Position numbers and translations under genes: made by a program. This document shows positions 33,157 to 42,474 of a stretch of 56,598 nt of DNA, in pieces. The notes beneath the pieces were generated by a model. The model saw only the letters and a list, made by a program, of their open reading frames with translations, was not told where the DNA came from and ran no database searches. How positions within the stretch are numbered: position 1 is the first letter of the stretch; every line of letters starts with the position of its first letter. Source of the stretch: Nitrospirota bacterium (lineage in GTDB: Bacteria; Nitrospirota; Nitrospiria; Nitrospirales; Nitrospiraceae); the NCBI GenBank assembly GCA_022545705.1, contig JACZQN010000003.1, positions 1 to 56,598 on the forward strand. Reading direction: 5' to 3'.

Positions 33157-33894
33157 TCAAACGCCATGACTGTTCTGTAAGCGTACTATCACCTGGCCCA
33201 AAAATCTGCCGAGCCGTTGGGTCACGACGCTGGGAATTTCGTGCGCGCCCTTAAACCTCACCCATTCCACCGTTAGTCCCGCTTCCAACAGGCAGTCGCG
33301 CAGTTGTTCAGCGAGCGAGATGGGTAACAGCGGATCCTCGCTGCCATGGCTTTGGAGAACCCGGAGCCCCCGTCGTTTCGGCATCAGCGGAACCCACTCT
33401 TCCTTTGCGAGCAACGTCCCGGACAAGAGGATGAGCCCTAAAAATGGCCGGTCCGTCCGAAGCGTGACATCGCAGGCAAGCATGGCTCCCTGTGAGAAGC
33501 CGCCCAGAACAATGTTACGGGGACCGACGCCGAACCGACATTCCAGGTCATCCAAGAAAGCGACGATGCGGTCTCTGGCCTCCTCAAGTCCGGGTGGAAT
33601 GTCACGAGACAGGTCACGCAATCGTCCGGTAGCGATATCCCGATTGAGTCGCTCCATATCAATCATCCACCATGCGCGCGACTCGCCGAGTCCCATCTGA
33701 AACGAAAGCGGCCCTGCAGGGAATATGAACCGCGTCCCTGGTGGCGCGCCGATCACCTGCCAGAGCGGAACAAGATCATCGCCCGGCGCGCCGAACCCGT
33801 GCAGCAGAATGACGACGGGGCCGTCACCCCCTCCGCTGCCGTCCGTGCCCCCGGTCATGCGAACCAACAGTCCGCCGAGTCGCTCTTCACGCAC
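33157..33894 (-). CDS. Alpha/beta hydrolase (carboxylesterase/phospholipase type)
   Basis: A 245-residue serine hydrolase. Seen: LLHGFGAPGDDLVPL (oxyanion region), the nucleophile elbow GGFSQGAML with Ser134, HGSEDPLLPI with the catalytic Asp, and GAHEIP with the catalytic His. It resembles YpfH/EstB-type carboxylesterases acting on short esters; the natural substrate is unknown. The start is GTG because no in-frame ATG precedes it, and a Gly-rich loop (about 15-25) is unusual. It converges with leuD. Confidence 0.9.
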   Translation of the reverse strand: MREERLGGLLVRMTGGTDGSGGGDGPVVILLHGFGAPGDDLVPLWQVIGAPPGTRFIFPAGPLSFQMGLGESRAWWMIDMERLNRDIATGRLRDLSRDIPPGLEEARDRIVAFLDDLECRFGVGPRNIVLGGFSQGAMLACDVTLRTDRPFLGLILLSGTLLAKEEWVPLMPKRRGLRVLQSHGSEDPLLPISLAEQLRDCLLEAGLTVEWVRFKGAHEIPSVVTQRLGRFLGQVIVRLQNSHGV

Positions 33895-33987
33895 GAAGAA
33901 AACCCACCCGTTTCCTCTATGGTCAAACCTGGCATCCCGAGCGGGGCAGCACGTTCATGCCTTCATGCCCGCCCAAATCGTTCGTGC

Positions 33988-35118
33988 TCATGAGCCCGGC
34001 CGGACGAGGCAGATCTCATCCATGTCGCGCCATTCGAAGTCCGGGAGAAGTTTGCGGGGCTCATCATGTGAGGTTCGGGACAGCGCCTGGAGATTCGTAA
34101 TCCGATCTTCCGCTGCAGGGTGTGAGGACAAATACTTGAAGGCCTCAGGGGAGTTTCCGTGCTTCCTCTGAAGTTTCTCGAAAAATAGGATCATCCCGCT
34201 CGGATCCACCCGGCTGGCAAGGAGCATCCGCATCGCCTCAGTATCGGCCTCCTCTTCGGCCCGACGGCTGTACGAAAGCGTCCCCAGTGTACTCGCAACC
34301 CCAACGCCGAAGGTCGCAGCACTGCTCACATCACCCGTCATGGCTGCCAGCAGGATCCCGATCGAAGCGCGCTGGAGGAGCGCGCGAGTCCCGTGACGCT
34401 GGATGACGTGCTGCATTTCGTGCGCCAGCACGCCGGCCAGCTCCTCCGCGGAATCGCTCCGGTCCAGCAAGCCTTTGAACAGGACGATATACCCACCGGG
34501 CGCTGCAAGCGCATTCACGGTGGGGTTGCTTACCACCAGGACCTGAAAGGTGTAGCCATGGTCCGGCAGCGTCGCTGCCAAGGCGGTGACAATTTGGTTG
34601 ATGGCCTGCAATCGCTTCGGCTCCGTACACTGCTTAGAGGGGGGGGCGAGTTTCTGGATGATTCCCTCTCCGAGCCGCTCTTCCCAGGTAACAGGGACGT
34701 GGGACACGACCACCGTCGCCAAGGCTGGTATGGCCCACATGTATAGCGCCGCGCTGATCGCGATCACTGCAAGCGCGGCAAGCACGGTGAGTGCCCGGCG
34801 AATGTCTCGGCGGGCAGGATCATGGAAATGCTTGGCACGCTCTGGCGCAACACGGTGCACGGCGGCCAGGAACGCCGTGTCGGACACGACGAGGGCCTCC
34901 GGTAACTGCTCGCCCCTTTCCAGTCGGACCTGCTGGCCGGTATAGAACCCCTGAGTCTGACGAATGTCCTCGTAAGGCCACCACAAGTTCTTTCCGTCAT
35001 CGGTCCTGATCTGAAGGCCGGTGGGCATCAGATGGATGGAGGCGCGCTGCGGTTGCGGCGCGTGCCCCCCGAAATAGGTGCCTGACCAGTCTGTCCTCCT
35101 CATCGTTGGCGTAGTCAT
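33988..35118 (-). CDS. M48-family membrane zinc metallopeptidase
   Basis: A 376-residue protease. The N-terminal 100 residues resemble a cytoplasmic domain of unknown role, then one hydrophobic span (about 110-130) anchors it, and the peptidase domain follows. Zinc ligands are HEMQH (233-237) and the Glu in EEEAD (about 288-292); catalytic Glu234. The C-terminal SSHPAAEDRI segment is typical for M48C (LoiP/BepA-like), which degrade misfolded envelope proteins. A GGGAGG ribosome site precedes the ATG. It lies 60 bp after a yjgN-like gene, a recurring pair in bacteria. Confidence 0.92.
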   Translation of the reverse strand: MTTPTMRRTDWSGTYFGGHAPQPQRASIHLMPTGLQIRTDDGKNLWWPYEDIRQTQGFYTGQQVRLERGEQLPEALVVSDTAFLAAVHRVAPERAKHFHDPARRDIRRALTVLAALAVIAISAALYMWAIPALATVVVSHVPVTWEERLGEGIIQKLAPPSKQCTEPKRLQAINQIVTALAATLPDHGYTFQVLVVSNPTVNALAAPGGYIVLFKGLLDRSDSAEELAGVLAHEMQHVIQRHGTRALLQRASIGILLAAMTGDVSSAATFGVGVASTLGTLSYSRRAEEEADTEAMRMLLASRVDPSGMILFFEKLQRKHGNSPEAFKYLSSHPAAEDRITNLQALSRTSHDEPRKLLPDFEWRDMDEICLVRPGS

Positions 35119-35178
35119 GCGTGGGTCCTCCCGGCTCCCTCGTGGAATTGAAGGCCCCGAGGCAGGAAGCAGTACTCG

Positions 35179-36312
35179 TCAGCCCCAATCGAATCCAACA
35201 TCCACAAATCCCGCCACTTCATCGCCTGCCGCAGAGGCGTCTGATGCCTCCTGCTGAATGGCGGCAAGGTCCAGGAGGCCGTTGAGCCTGAGGTGTTTCA
35301 AATCATAGTCCATTGTCCGAATGCGAACCCATGGCCACGCGAGTCCTAGAGAGAAGAGCAGCAACGCGTAATTCCCGAGCTTCAACAGCAGCAGGTTGTT
35401 CACCGTCACCGTGGATTGAAAGCGGCATCGACGAAAGCAGGTATGATCCCAGAAAAACCGCCGCTGCTCGGCGAGCGTGAACAGCCATGCGAGGATCGGC
35501 ACGAAGGGCAAGAGGAGCATGGCAAAGGGGGTCAGAAACGGGGTCAGGAGAGACACGAACACCACAAACAGGGCGACCGAAGCGATAAATAGAAACGCCT
35601 GGAAATACACCTTGAAAAGCTCATTGCCGCACCCATCAAACTCGAACCTCTCGTTGCCAAAGTAGGAGTGGGACACCATGAAGGCACGTTTCTGAGCTGC
35701 GTAAAAGGGATAATACAATCCGATCGTGATCGTCGTAAGGAGAATGCCTTTGACAAAGAGTGTGACATAGTCACGCACACGTCCCCGGAACGAAAATCGG
35801 ATGCCACGCCAGGAGGTACGACTCAGCCGATACCGCAGTGCCCACACCGTCGCGAAGGCAGGAACCGCCAGGATGATGAACGAAGCGAGAAGCGACGACA
35901 CCCCCAGGGTCACCCCGCCTGCTCCAACCAGCCCAGGACCATAGCTGAGAATCAAAAAAGGCACCCCGAACAGGATCACCGCCCTGAGGCCGCCTACCAG
36001 CAATTCGTTGCCGGTGCCGTGATAGGCAAACCGATCGCCCTCGAACTCGGTCTGGCTGAGCAGATAACTCCGAACTTTGACCTTGGCCCAGAAATAATAG
36101 ACACCCAGAGTGACGAGAGTCAGGAGGACATTGACAATCCACATCCCGAACAGAGTCCGTCCGGAACCAAAAAACTTCAGCGTCCGCGTACGGTCTTGCT
36201 CGGCTCGGTGCCGTGGGGCTCCCTCCTGATGAGAAGGTGGCCCCTGGACGAACTCTCCCCCCGGCCCGATCGAACCCTTGGGCGCATCCTGGCCCGGCGT
36301 CGGATTATTCAC
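35179..36312 (-). CDS. YjgN/DUF898 membrane protein
   Basis: A 377-residue multi-spanning protein of the DUF898 family. Two related halves are visible, each with a phrase like FWAKVKVRSYLLSQTEFEGD or FYAAQKRAFMVSHSYFGNER followed by hydrophobic spans; about seven to eight spans in all. The family role is unknown, but it is often encoded with the M48 protease, as here, so it may supply or present the substrate. The start is GTG with GGAGAGG upstream. The first 45 residues are soluble and Pro/Gly-rich. Confidence 0.9.
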   Translation of the reverse strand: MNNPTPGQDAPKGSIGPGGEFVQGPPSHQEGAPRHRAEQDRTRTLKFFGSGRTLFGMWIVNVLLTLVTLGVYYFWAKVKVRSYLLSQTEFEGDRFAYHGTGNELLVGGLRAVILFGVPFLILSYGPGLVGAGGVTLGVSSLLASFIILAVPAFATVWALRYRLSRTSWRGIRFSFRGRVRDYVTLFVKGILLTTITIGLYYPFYAAQKRAFMVSHSYFGNERFEFDGCGNELFKVYFQAFLFIASVALFVVFVSLLTPFLTPFAMLLLPFVPILAWLFTLAEQRRFFWDHTCFRRCRFQSTVTVNNLLLLKLGNYALLLFSLGLAWPWVRIRTMDYDLKHLRLNGLLDLAAIQQEASDASAAGDEVAGFVDVGFDWG

Positions 36313-36597
36313 AAGCGCCTCTCCGTACTGGACGGCTCATGACCGGACGACGCCCGCACACTTTCTCTCCACCGACCGATGACGGAGCCCGGCGAAAGCT
36401 CACGCATGATCCCTTATCATAGGTGCTGCCTAAGTTTCCTCATCGAGTATGCTGTCACACGTTCGCAGGAGCGTCAAATGTGATTAGTTTTTCGCGGCGC
36501 CCACGGCACTTGACAGGCTCCCATCCCCACTCATTATGATGACCCGGGTCCTGCACTTGTCAGAGCGCATGTCTTTATTGAACACGGCCGGGGCTGA
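36313..36597. other. Divergent control region between yjgN-like gene and zwf
   Basis: About 285 bp with no coding frame of note. It holds a likely zwf promoter on the plus strand and a TATGAT (36416-36421, minus) that could serve the yjgN-like gene. Confidence 0.4.
36510..36540 (+). promoter_or_regulatory. Candidate sigma-70 promoter of zwf
   Basis: A perfect TTGACA at 36510-36515 and TATGAT at 36535-36540 with a 19-bp spacer, slightly long. The start of transcription would be near 36547, leaving about 50 bases before the zwf ATG. Confidence 0.5.
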
Positions 36598-38106
36598 ATG
36601 AGTCAACCAATGGAGCAGCAGAGGCCGCCGAGCGTGCTGGTGGTGTTCGGCGCGGACGGTGACCTGACCAAGCGGAAGCTCATTCCATCGCTGTACAACC
36701 TGGCCTCCAGCCAGCTTCTCCCGCAAGAGTTTGCGGTCGTCGGGCTTGCCCGCACGCCAATGTCGTCCGCGGACTTTCGTGACAAGCTAGGCCGCGAGAT
36801 CCACGAGTACGCAACAGGCCCGGTTGATCCCGCTCTGTGGGACTGGCTCGCCCAGCGTCTGTATTACATCTCGGGTGATTTTCGGGACTCGCATGCCTAC
36901 CAACAACTCCAGGACCTGCTCGCGCAGGTGGACAAGTCCCGAGGGACCTGCAGCAATTACCTGTTCTATCTGGCCACCGCACCGAGTTTCTTCAGCGAGA
37001 TCGTTCGGCAACTCGGCGTGAAAGGCCTCACGCTCCAGACCGGCAGCTCCTGGCGCCGCGTCGTCATTGAGAAGCCGTTCGGTCACGACCTGGCTTCCGC
37101 CAGGGCGCTCAATCACGAACTCAGGCAGGTGTTGGATGAAAGCCAGATTTACCGGATCGATCACTACCTCGGCAAAGAGACCGTCCAGAACATCCTGGTC
37201 TTCCGGTTTGCGAATGGCATCTTTGAGCCGGTGTGGGATCGCCGCTACATCGATCACGTGCAGATCACTGCAGCCGAGAGCATCGGGGTCGAGCATCGCG
37301 GCAGCTACTACGAGGAAGCGGGGGCGCTGCGGGACATGGTGCCAAACCACATGCTCCAACTGGTGTCGTTTGTCGCAATGGAGCCGCCGTCTTCCTTCGA
37401 CGCGAACGCGGTCCGTGATGAAAAGGCTAAAGTGCTACGAGCCATTCAACCCCTGAACCAGATCGAGGTCCTGCGTTCCACCGTCGCCGGGCAGTACGCA
37501 GAGGGCACCATCGCGGGCCAGCGGGTACCGGCCTACCGCTCGGAGCCGAACGTGTCGCCGGAGTCGAAGACGGCAACCTTCGTAGCGCTGAAGCTGTTCA
37601 TCGAGAGCTGGCGCTGGGCAGAGGTGCCGTTCTACCTGCGCACCGGCAAGCGCCTGCCGAAACGGGCCACGGAAATCGCGGTCCAGTTCAAACGCCCTCC
37701 GTTCTTGCTGTTTCGCAAGACACCTGTGGACCAGTTGGAGCCCAATCTACTGGTCATCCGCATCCAACCGGACGAAGGCATCTCCTTGCGCTTCGATGCG
37801 AAGATTCCTGGCCCGACCGTGCGCGTCGGGACGGTGGACATGGACTTCCAGTACACCAAGTACTTCGGCCACACGACCAGCACAGGGTACGAGACGCTCC
37901 TGCACGACTGTCTGGCCGGAGACGCAACGCTGTTCCGGCGGGCCGACAGCGTGGAACTGAGCTGGAAAGTGATGGACCCGATTTTGGATGTGTGGAAGGC
38001 GCTCCCGTCCGGTAGTGTGCCCAAATACGCGGCCGGGACATGGGGGCCACAGGAGGCCGATGAGTTGCTCCAGCGCGACGGCCGCCAGTGGCGGAACCCC
38101 TCTTGA
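36598..38106 (+). CDS. zwf: Glucose-6-phosphate 1-dehydrogenase
   Basis: A 502-residue enzyme that oxidises glucose 6-phosphate and makes NADPH, entry step of the oxidative pentose phosphate pathway. Seen: the nucleotide motif [10 protein letters not shown] (18-27, usually GASGDL), VIEKPFGHD (157-165) and the active-site RIDHYLGKE (186-194) with catalytic His and Lys. Length is normal. The ATG at 36598 is followed by another at 36610, either could be used; ribosome sites are weak for both. No pgl or gnd lies next to it. Confidence 0.97.
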   Translation: MSQPMEQQRPPSVLVVFGADGDLTKRKLIPSLYNLASSQLLPQEFAVVGLARTPMSSADFRDKLGREIHEYATGPVDPALWDWLAQRLYYISGDFRDSHAYQQLQDLLAQVDKSRGTCSNYLFYLATAPSFFSEIVRQLGVKGLTLQTGSSWRRVVIEKPFGHDLASARALNHELRQVLDESQIYRIDHYLGKETVQNILVFRFANGIFEPVWDRRYIDHVQITAAESIGVEHRGSYYEEAGALRDMVPNHMLQLVSFVAMEPPSSFDANAVRDEKAKVLRAIQPLNQIEVLRSTVAGQYAEGTIAGQRVPAYRSEPNVSPESKTATFVALKLFIESWRWAEVPFYLRTGKRLPKRATEIAVQFKRPPFLLFRKTPVDQLEPNLLVIRIQPDEGISLRFDAKIPGPTVRVGTVDMDFQYTKYFGHTTSTGYETLLHDCLAGDATLFRRADSVELSWKVMDPILDVWKALPSGSVPKYAAGTWGPQEADELLQRDGRQWRNPS

Positions 38107-38176
38107 GGTTCATGTCAGGCAGGCTGAATCGGCTCGCCTATCCAGGCCTCCTGACGGGAGAGCCCTCAGTTGCCTG

Positions 38177-39367
38177 CTAGACGCGAGGATGGCTTGTGGC
38201 GCCTCGGGCTTTTCTCATCAGGCCTTCAACCATTTTAAATTCAAACAGTCGGCACTCCAAAGCGCCGTTAAAGAGCGGCGTCCGACGCGAGGGGGCTAAG
38301 CGGATCAGCTTAGGCAACCGCTGGTCGGCGGAAAAGAGGTACACGCGCCATCCAGCGAAGCGTTGCTTCAAACGATCGCCCAGGCGTGGATAGAACTCAG
38401 CCAGCTTCGCTTGCTCGCCGGTCCGGACCCCGTAGGGTGGATTCGTCACAATGATTCCATGTTCCGCTGGTGCCTCCAGATCAAGCACGTTGATCCGTTG
38501 CAACTTCACCAGCCCAGCCAGACCGGCAGCTTCCAGATTCGTCCGCGCGGCCCGCAGCGCCGACTGGCGAAGGTCGCTGCCATAGATCTCGAGTGGCGCG
38601 TGCGGCTGTGCCTGCGCACGGCGCGTTTTGCAGAGCGCGTCCCAGGCGTGCGGGTCAAAGCGGTGCAGCCTTTCGAAGGCAAACCGGCGGCCCAACCCCG
38701 GAGCCATGCGCTGCGCCATCTGCGCCGCCTCGATCAACAATGTGCCGCCTCCACACATCGGGTCGAGGAGCGGCTCCTTCCCGGTCCATCCGCACAACCG
38801 AAGGATGCCGGCCGCCAGGTTCTCACGCAGCGGGGCCTCAGTGCCGGCTTTGCGGAACCCCCGTTTGAACAATGCATCCCCCGACGTATCCACGTATAGC
38901 GCCATATCGTATCGGGCCAGATAGGCGTCAATGCGGATGTCCGGCCTATGGGTATCCACGTCGGGACGGGCGCCAGTTGAAGCTCGGAAGGCGTCGCAGA
39001 CCGCGTCCTTGATCTTCAGCGTGATGAAATCCAGGCTTGGGAGCGGGCAGCGTTGCGCGCTGACCTTCACCTTGATCGTGCGACGGGCCGAAAACCAGTC
39101 GGCCCAAGGCAGGCGGAAGGCGGCTCGATAAATATCATGCTCGGTCTTGTACCGACCGTGAAAGACTCGCCACAGCACCCGGCTGGCGATCCGGCTGTCC
39201 AGGTTCACGCGATAGCACAATTCGAACGGGCCGCTGAATTCTGCCCCGCCTGCGGTGGTAGTGACCGCGTGAGCGCCCAATTGCTTCAGCTCATCGCACA
39301 GCAAGGGTTCCAGCCCGCGCGGACAGGACGCAAAGAACATGACACGGGGATCGCTCACGTCGGGCAT
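38177..39367 (-). CDS. THUMP-domain class I rRNA methyltransferase (RlmL N-terminal-like)
   Basis: A 396-residue SAM-dependent methyltransferase. It has an N-terminal ferredoxin-like/THUMP region (MFFASCPRGLEPLLCDELKQ), a linker, and a methyltransferase domain with DPMCGGGTLLIEAA (motif I) and TNPPYGVR (motif IV, N2-guanine methylation). It corresponds to the N-terminal half of E. coli RlmL, which makes m2G2445 in 23S rRNA; the RlmK half is absent. I chose the ATG at 39367, ten residues before the family start; upstream starts fall in another gene. Confidence 0.92.
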   Translation of the reverse strand: MPDVSDPRVMFFASCPRGLEPLLCDELKQLGAHAVTTTAGGAEFSGPFELCYRVNLDSRIASRVLWRVFHGRYKTEHDIYRAAFRLPWADWFSARRTIKVKVSAQRCPLPSLDFITLKIKDAVCDAFRASTGARPDVDTHRPDIRIDAYLARYDMALYVDTSGDALFKRGFRKAGTEAPLRENLAAGILRLCGWTGKEPLLDPMCGGGTLLIEAAQMAQRMAPGLGRRFAFERLHRFDPHAWDALCKTRRAQAQPHAPLEIYGSDLRQSALRAARTNLEAAGLAGLVKLQRINVLDLEAPAEHGIIVTNPPYGVRTGEQAKLAEFYPRLGDRLKQRFAGWRVYLFSADQRLPKLIRLAPSRRTPLFNGALECRLFEFKMVEGLMRKARGATSHPRV

Positions 39368-39447
39368 CGCTAGCGGGGTGACTGGTAGAGGCAGCACCGA
39401 GCCGCCAGGGCTACAATTCAAAAAACGGCTGTCGGACCGGGACTCGG

Positions 39448-41076
39448 CTACTGATCGCCGTGTCGGGCGGCCCCGCCGACGAACCGAATCCGTCCTTGCA
39501 GCCAAGCCTTGAGCGGGCGCGTGTGCAGTCCCTCTAACAACAGGTCTCGCATGGGAATCTCGCGGTTGATACGGTCTTCGGCCGCTGCGAACATGGTATA
39601 GCCATCCCCTCCATCCGCCAGGAACGCATCGGTCCCTACGGAGTACCGATGTGTCGCTTCTAGCGGCTGCCCGCCGACCGTGACCTTGCGAACCCGCGAA
39701 CCGGGAGGCGCGGAGAGGTCGTAGAGGACGGAGAGGCCTGAGACCTGGAGAAACCGTCCAGAAGTCTGGGGCAACCGGCTCGCGCTGTTTTCCAATGCCA
39801 GGAGAAGCTGCTTCCCCGGTATCGTGAACGTCACGGTTGGAGAATCGAAGGGCAACACGCGTAAGACGCGTTTGAAATCAACCGACCCGGGCGGGATGCT
39901 GTCTCGAATCATGCCACTATTAACGAGGGCGATGTCCGTGTTGAACTTGGCTCGCAGCAGGTCCGCCAGGAGATTGCCTAATCTGGTCTCGCGAGACCTG
40001 ATCCGGCTGCTCTCGCCGTCCAGGGTCATCGTTGACCTGCCGATGACCGTCGTTGTCTCCCGCTCCAACTTCCGGCTGTAGCGCTCGATCAGGCGTTTCA
40101 CCGCCGGGTTCGGCTCGAGTTCCTCAGTCACCGGCAGGTTCCAAGCCTCCGCATGTACCACCGTGGGCCGACCGGCGGTTCCAGTATTCTTGGCGACCTG
40201 GAGGTTCAGCTGTCCCAAGGTGCGTCCCTGGCGGTGCGTTTTCACGAACACCGGACCGGGATCAGCCAACCGCGCAACCGGCTCGGCCAAGCGTGCCGTC
40301 CGCAAGCCATCGAACCCGTGAGTATGCCCCCCGACGATGGCATCCACCTCGGGCGCCCGGGCGAGCAGCATGAGGTCTTCCTCCGTGACCTGATGGGTGA
40401 GCGCGATGACCAAATCCACCCCCTGCGTTGCTTTGAGCGATCGGGCCAACGCGCGTGCGGTTTCGATCGGATCACGGAGCTCAAGTACCTTCACCACCTC
40501 ACGGTTGAAGGTGTCCGGGAAGTTGCGATGCCCGAGGAGCCCGATGAGCCCGATTATGAAGTCCCCGATGCGAACGACAGCCGAGGCTTGGCAGGGCAAC
40601 TCCGTTTCGCGCCCGACCACGTTCGAACACAGGATCGGAAATTGCGCGAGCTCCTGAAGCCGCCCTAGGTGAGCCAGGCCAAAATCAAAATCGTGGTTGC
40701 CGGCCGCCATGGCCTGGTAGCCCATAAGGTTCATCGCCAGAATATCGGGTTCGCCGCGAAAGAAGGACGAGAGCGCGGATCCGATGAGGATGTCGCCCGA
40801 GTCCACAAGCAGGACAGCCTTGGCCTCACGGCGCACCGACGCAATCAGCGTCGCGCGTCCTGCCATGCCCGCCACCCGCTTCTCTCCCCGCCGTTCCAGA
40901 GGGAGCGCCGTTCCATGATGCTCGCTGGTGTGAAGGATCGTAAGGGTGCGTGCCGCACGCGCTCGCTCGGCACCGACCAGGACGAGCGCGAAGACCAGTA
41001 TGCAGACTCCAACGCTGAGCACGCGCCTGCCCGGCCGCCAGTTCCCAAGGCGCAAACGTGCTACGAATCTCAACAC
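39448..41076 (-). CDS. Exported bifunctional metallophosphatase / 5'-nucleotidase
   Basis: A 542-residue secreted enzyme. It has a basic N-terminus with hydrophobic core ending AERARAA (signal peptide), a calcineurin-like domain with GNHDFDFG and GGHTHGFD metal ligands, and a C-terminal 5'-nucleotidase domain (RSRETRLGNLLADLLR). The first metal motif reads HTSEHHG where the commoner form is HTNDxHG, so an Asp ligand becomes Glu. The start is GTG at 41076, chosen because GAGGA precedes it and it gives a proper signal peptide. Likely role: phosphate or nucleoside scavenging in the periplasm. Confidence 0.9.
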   Translation of the reverse strand: MLRFVARLRLGNWRPGRRVLSVGVCILVFALVLVGAERARAARTLTILHTSEHHGTALPLERRGEKRVAGMAGRATLIASVRREAKAVLLVDSGDILIGSALSSFFRGEPDILAMNLMGYQAMAAGNHDFDFGLAHLGRLQELAQFPILCSNVVGRETELPCQASAVVRIGDFIIGLIGLLGHRNFPDTFNREVVKVLELRDPIETARALARSLKATQGVDLVIALTHQVTEEDLMLLARAPEVDAIVGGHTHGFDGLRTARLAEPVARLADPGPVFVKTHRQGRTLGQLNLQVAKNTGTAGRPTVVHAEAWNLPVTEELEPNPAVKRLIERYSRKLERETTTVIGRSTMTLDGESSRIRSRETRLGNLLADLLRAKFNTDIALVNSGMIRDSIPPGSVDFKRVLRVLPFDSPTVTFTIPGKQLLLALENSASRLPQTSGRFLQVSGLSVLYDLSAPPGSRVRKVTVGGQPLEATHRYSVGTDAFLADGGDGYTMFAAAEDRINREIPMRDLLLEGLHTRPLKAWLQGRIRFVGGAARHGDQ

Positions 41077-41265
41077 GACATCCTCAGCCGGAGGAGGATC
41101 TGGAACCAGCTCGCATCGTATAAGCAGTATACATTCTGGCTTTCCAGTTTGCACAGGTCTTACGGCCACAAGAGGCATGCGCCTTCGACTTGAACCCCAG
41201 TGGCATCACTGATAAAGATTGGCAGCGCCCTGCGATAGATGAGATGGGGCAGAAGCGGAGTTGCC

Positions 41266-41724
41266 GTGGGTTCGGAGGAATTTGAGATTCACGTCGCCGA
41301 TTGGCAGGAGAGCCAGTCAGTGATCCTGTCCATACGCCGGACTGTGTTTATCCGCGAACAAGGGGTGCCGGAGGAGTTAGAGTGGGATGGACTGGATCCT
41401 GCCTGTCTCCACCTCGTGGCTTGGAACCGCCGGGGTGAACCGATCGGCACGGCCCGCATGCAGCCCGATGGTCGAATCGGACGCATGGCGGTCCTCAACG
41501 ACTGGCGTGGCCACGGTGTCGGACGCGCCCTCCTTTCCAGGCTTCTGGATGAGGCTTCAGCCAAGGGACTCTCGCGTGTGTGCCTGGCGGCTCAAACGTA
41601 CGCGCTCGGCTTTTACCAGAAGCAAGGCTTTCAGGTGGTTGGAGAGAGCTTTCTCGATGCCGGCATTCCCCACCGCATGATGTTTCTTGAACTGCCCTCG
41701 AGGCTGCCCGAGGCACCTCGATAG
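41266..41724 (+). CDS. GNAT-family N-acetyltransferase
   Basis: A 152-residue acetyl-CoA-dependent transferase, similar to ElaA/YjcF proteins. Seen: IRRTVFIREQGVPEELEWDGLD, the acetyl-CoA-binding loop WRGHGVGRALLSRLL and YQKQGFQVVGESF. Acceptor unknown. The GTG at 41266 is preferred for its GGAG site; an ATG at 41239 would add nine residues. The following broken TauE gene starts 50 bp downstream. Confidence 0.88.
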   Translation: MGSEEFEIHVADWQESQSVILSIRRTVFIREQGVPEELEWDGLDPACLHLVAWNRRGEPIGTARMQPDGRIGRMAVLNDWRGHGVGRALLSRLLDEASAKGLSRVCLAAQTYALGFYQKQGFQVVGESFLDAGIPHRMMFLELPSRLPEAPR

Positions 41725-41773
41725 CCGTTCACATTTCTGTGGCAAAGCCCGTGCAGATGGATTTGGAGGATTG

Positions 41774-42396
41774 ATGCCTGACGAGATTGGCTATGTAGTT
41801 CCCTTCGTTGTTGGCTGTCTTGCCGGCGTCCTGAACGTGATCGCGGGCGGCGGGTGGTTCCTCACACTTCCCATCCTGATCTTCTTGGGCCTCCCGGCGA
41901 CGGCGGTGAATGGGGCGAACAGAGTGGGAATTCTGCTCCAGACGTTCCAAAAGATGCTGGCTTCCCCGATGGTGACCGTGAGGCTGGCGAGTCTCCGGGA
42001 CTCCACCCAAACCAACCGACGGTGCCCGAGAGCTCCTCCATGCCCCATGTGGCGGCCTTGGGGCCTGGCTTCTTCATCGCAGGCCCGTACGGGGGATTTG
42101 GCCGGGCGGGAGTGGAATTCCTCATCCTGGCCGCAATGACCTTCGCACGGCTCGACCTGGTCCGAGGCAATGCGGTCAAGGTGCTCAGCGTGTTGGTGAT
42201 GTGAAGCGTCTCGCTCGCTCTTTTCGTATGGCACGGGAAGTTCCACTGGGGCCTGGGGGTGACGCTTGCGGCAGGCAGTGTCTTGGGCGGGTTAGTTGGA
42301 GTTCGGCTGACCGTATTGAAGGGTCATACCTGGGCCAGGGGAGTTGTCACGGTCACCCTCCTGGTTTTCGCTGTGAAACTGTGGCTCGACACGTAA
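41774..42396 (+). pseudogene. Degenerate TauE/SafE sulfite exporter gene
   Basis: The frame begins MPDEIGYVVPFVVGCLAGVL and GGGWFLTLPILIF, the N-terminal repeat of TauE/SafE permeases, after a GGAGG ribosome site. About 75 codons in, similarity continues only in the next frame (GFFIAGPYGGFGRAGVEFLI), which hits a TGA at 42202-42204 in the middle of a span, and resumes in the same frame as SLALFVWHGKFHWGLGVTLA to a stop at 42394-42396. The central loop and spans of about 60 residues are missing. One frameshift, one internal stop and a deletion mean it cannot make a normal transporter. Confidence 0.82.
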
Positions 42397-42474
42397 ACAC
42401 GATTCCAAGTCCACAATTCGCGAATTTCTTGAAATTCCGTTGAATCGTTCTATCCTGAACCGAGGAAAACCACG

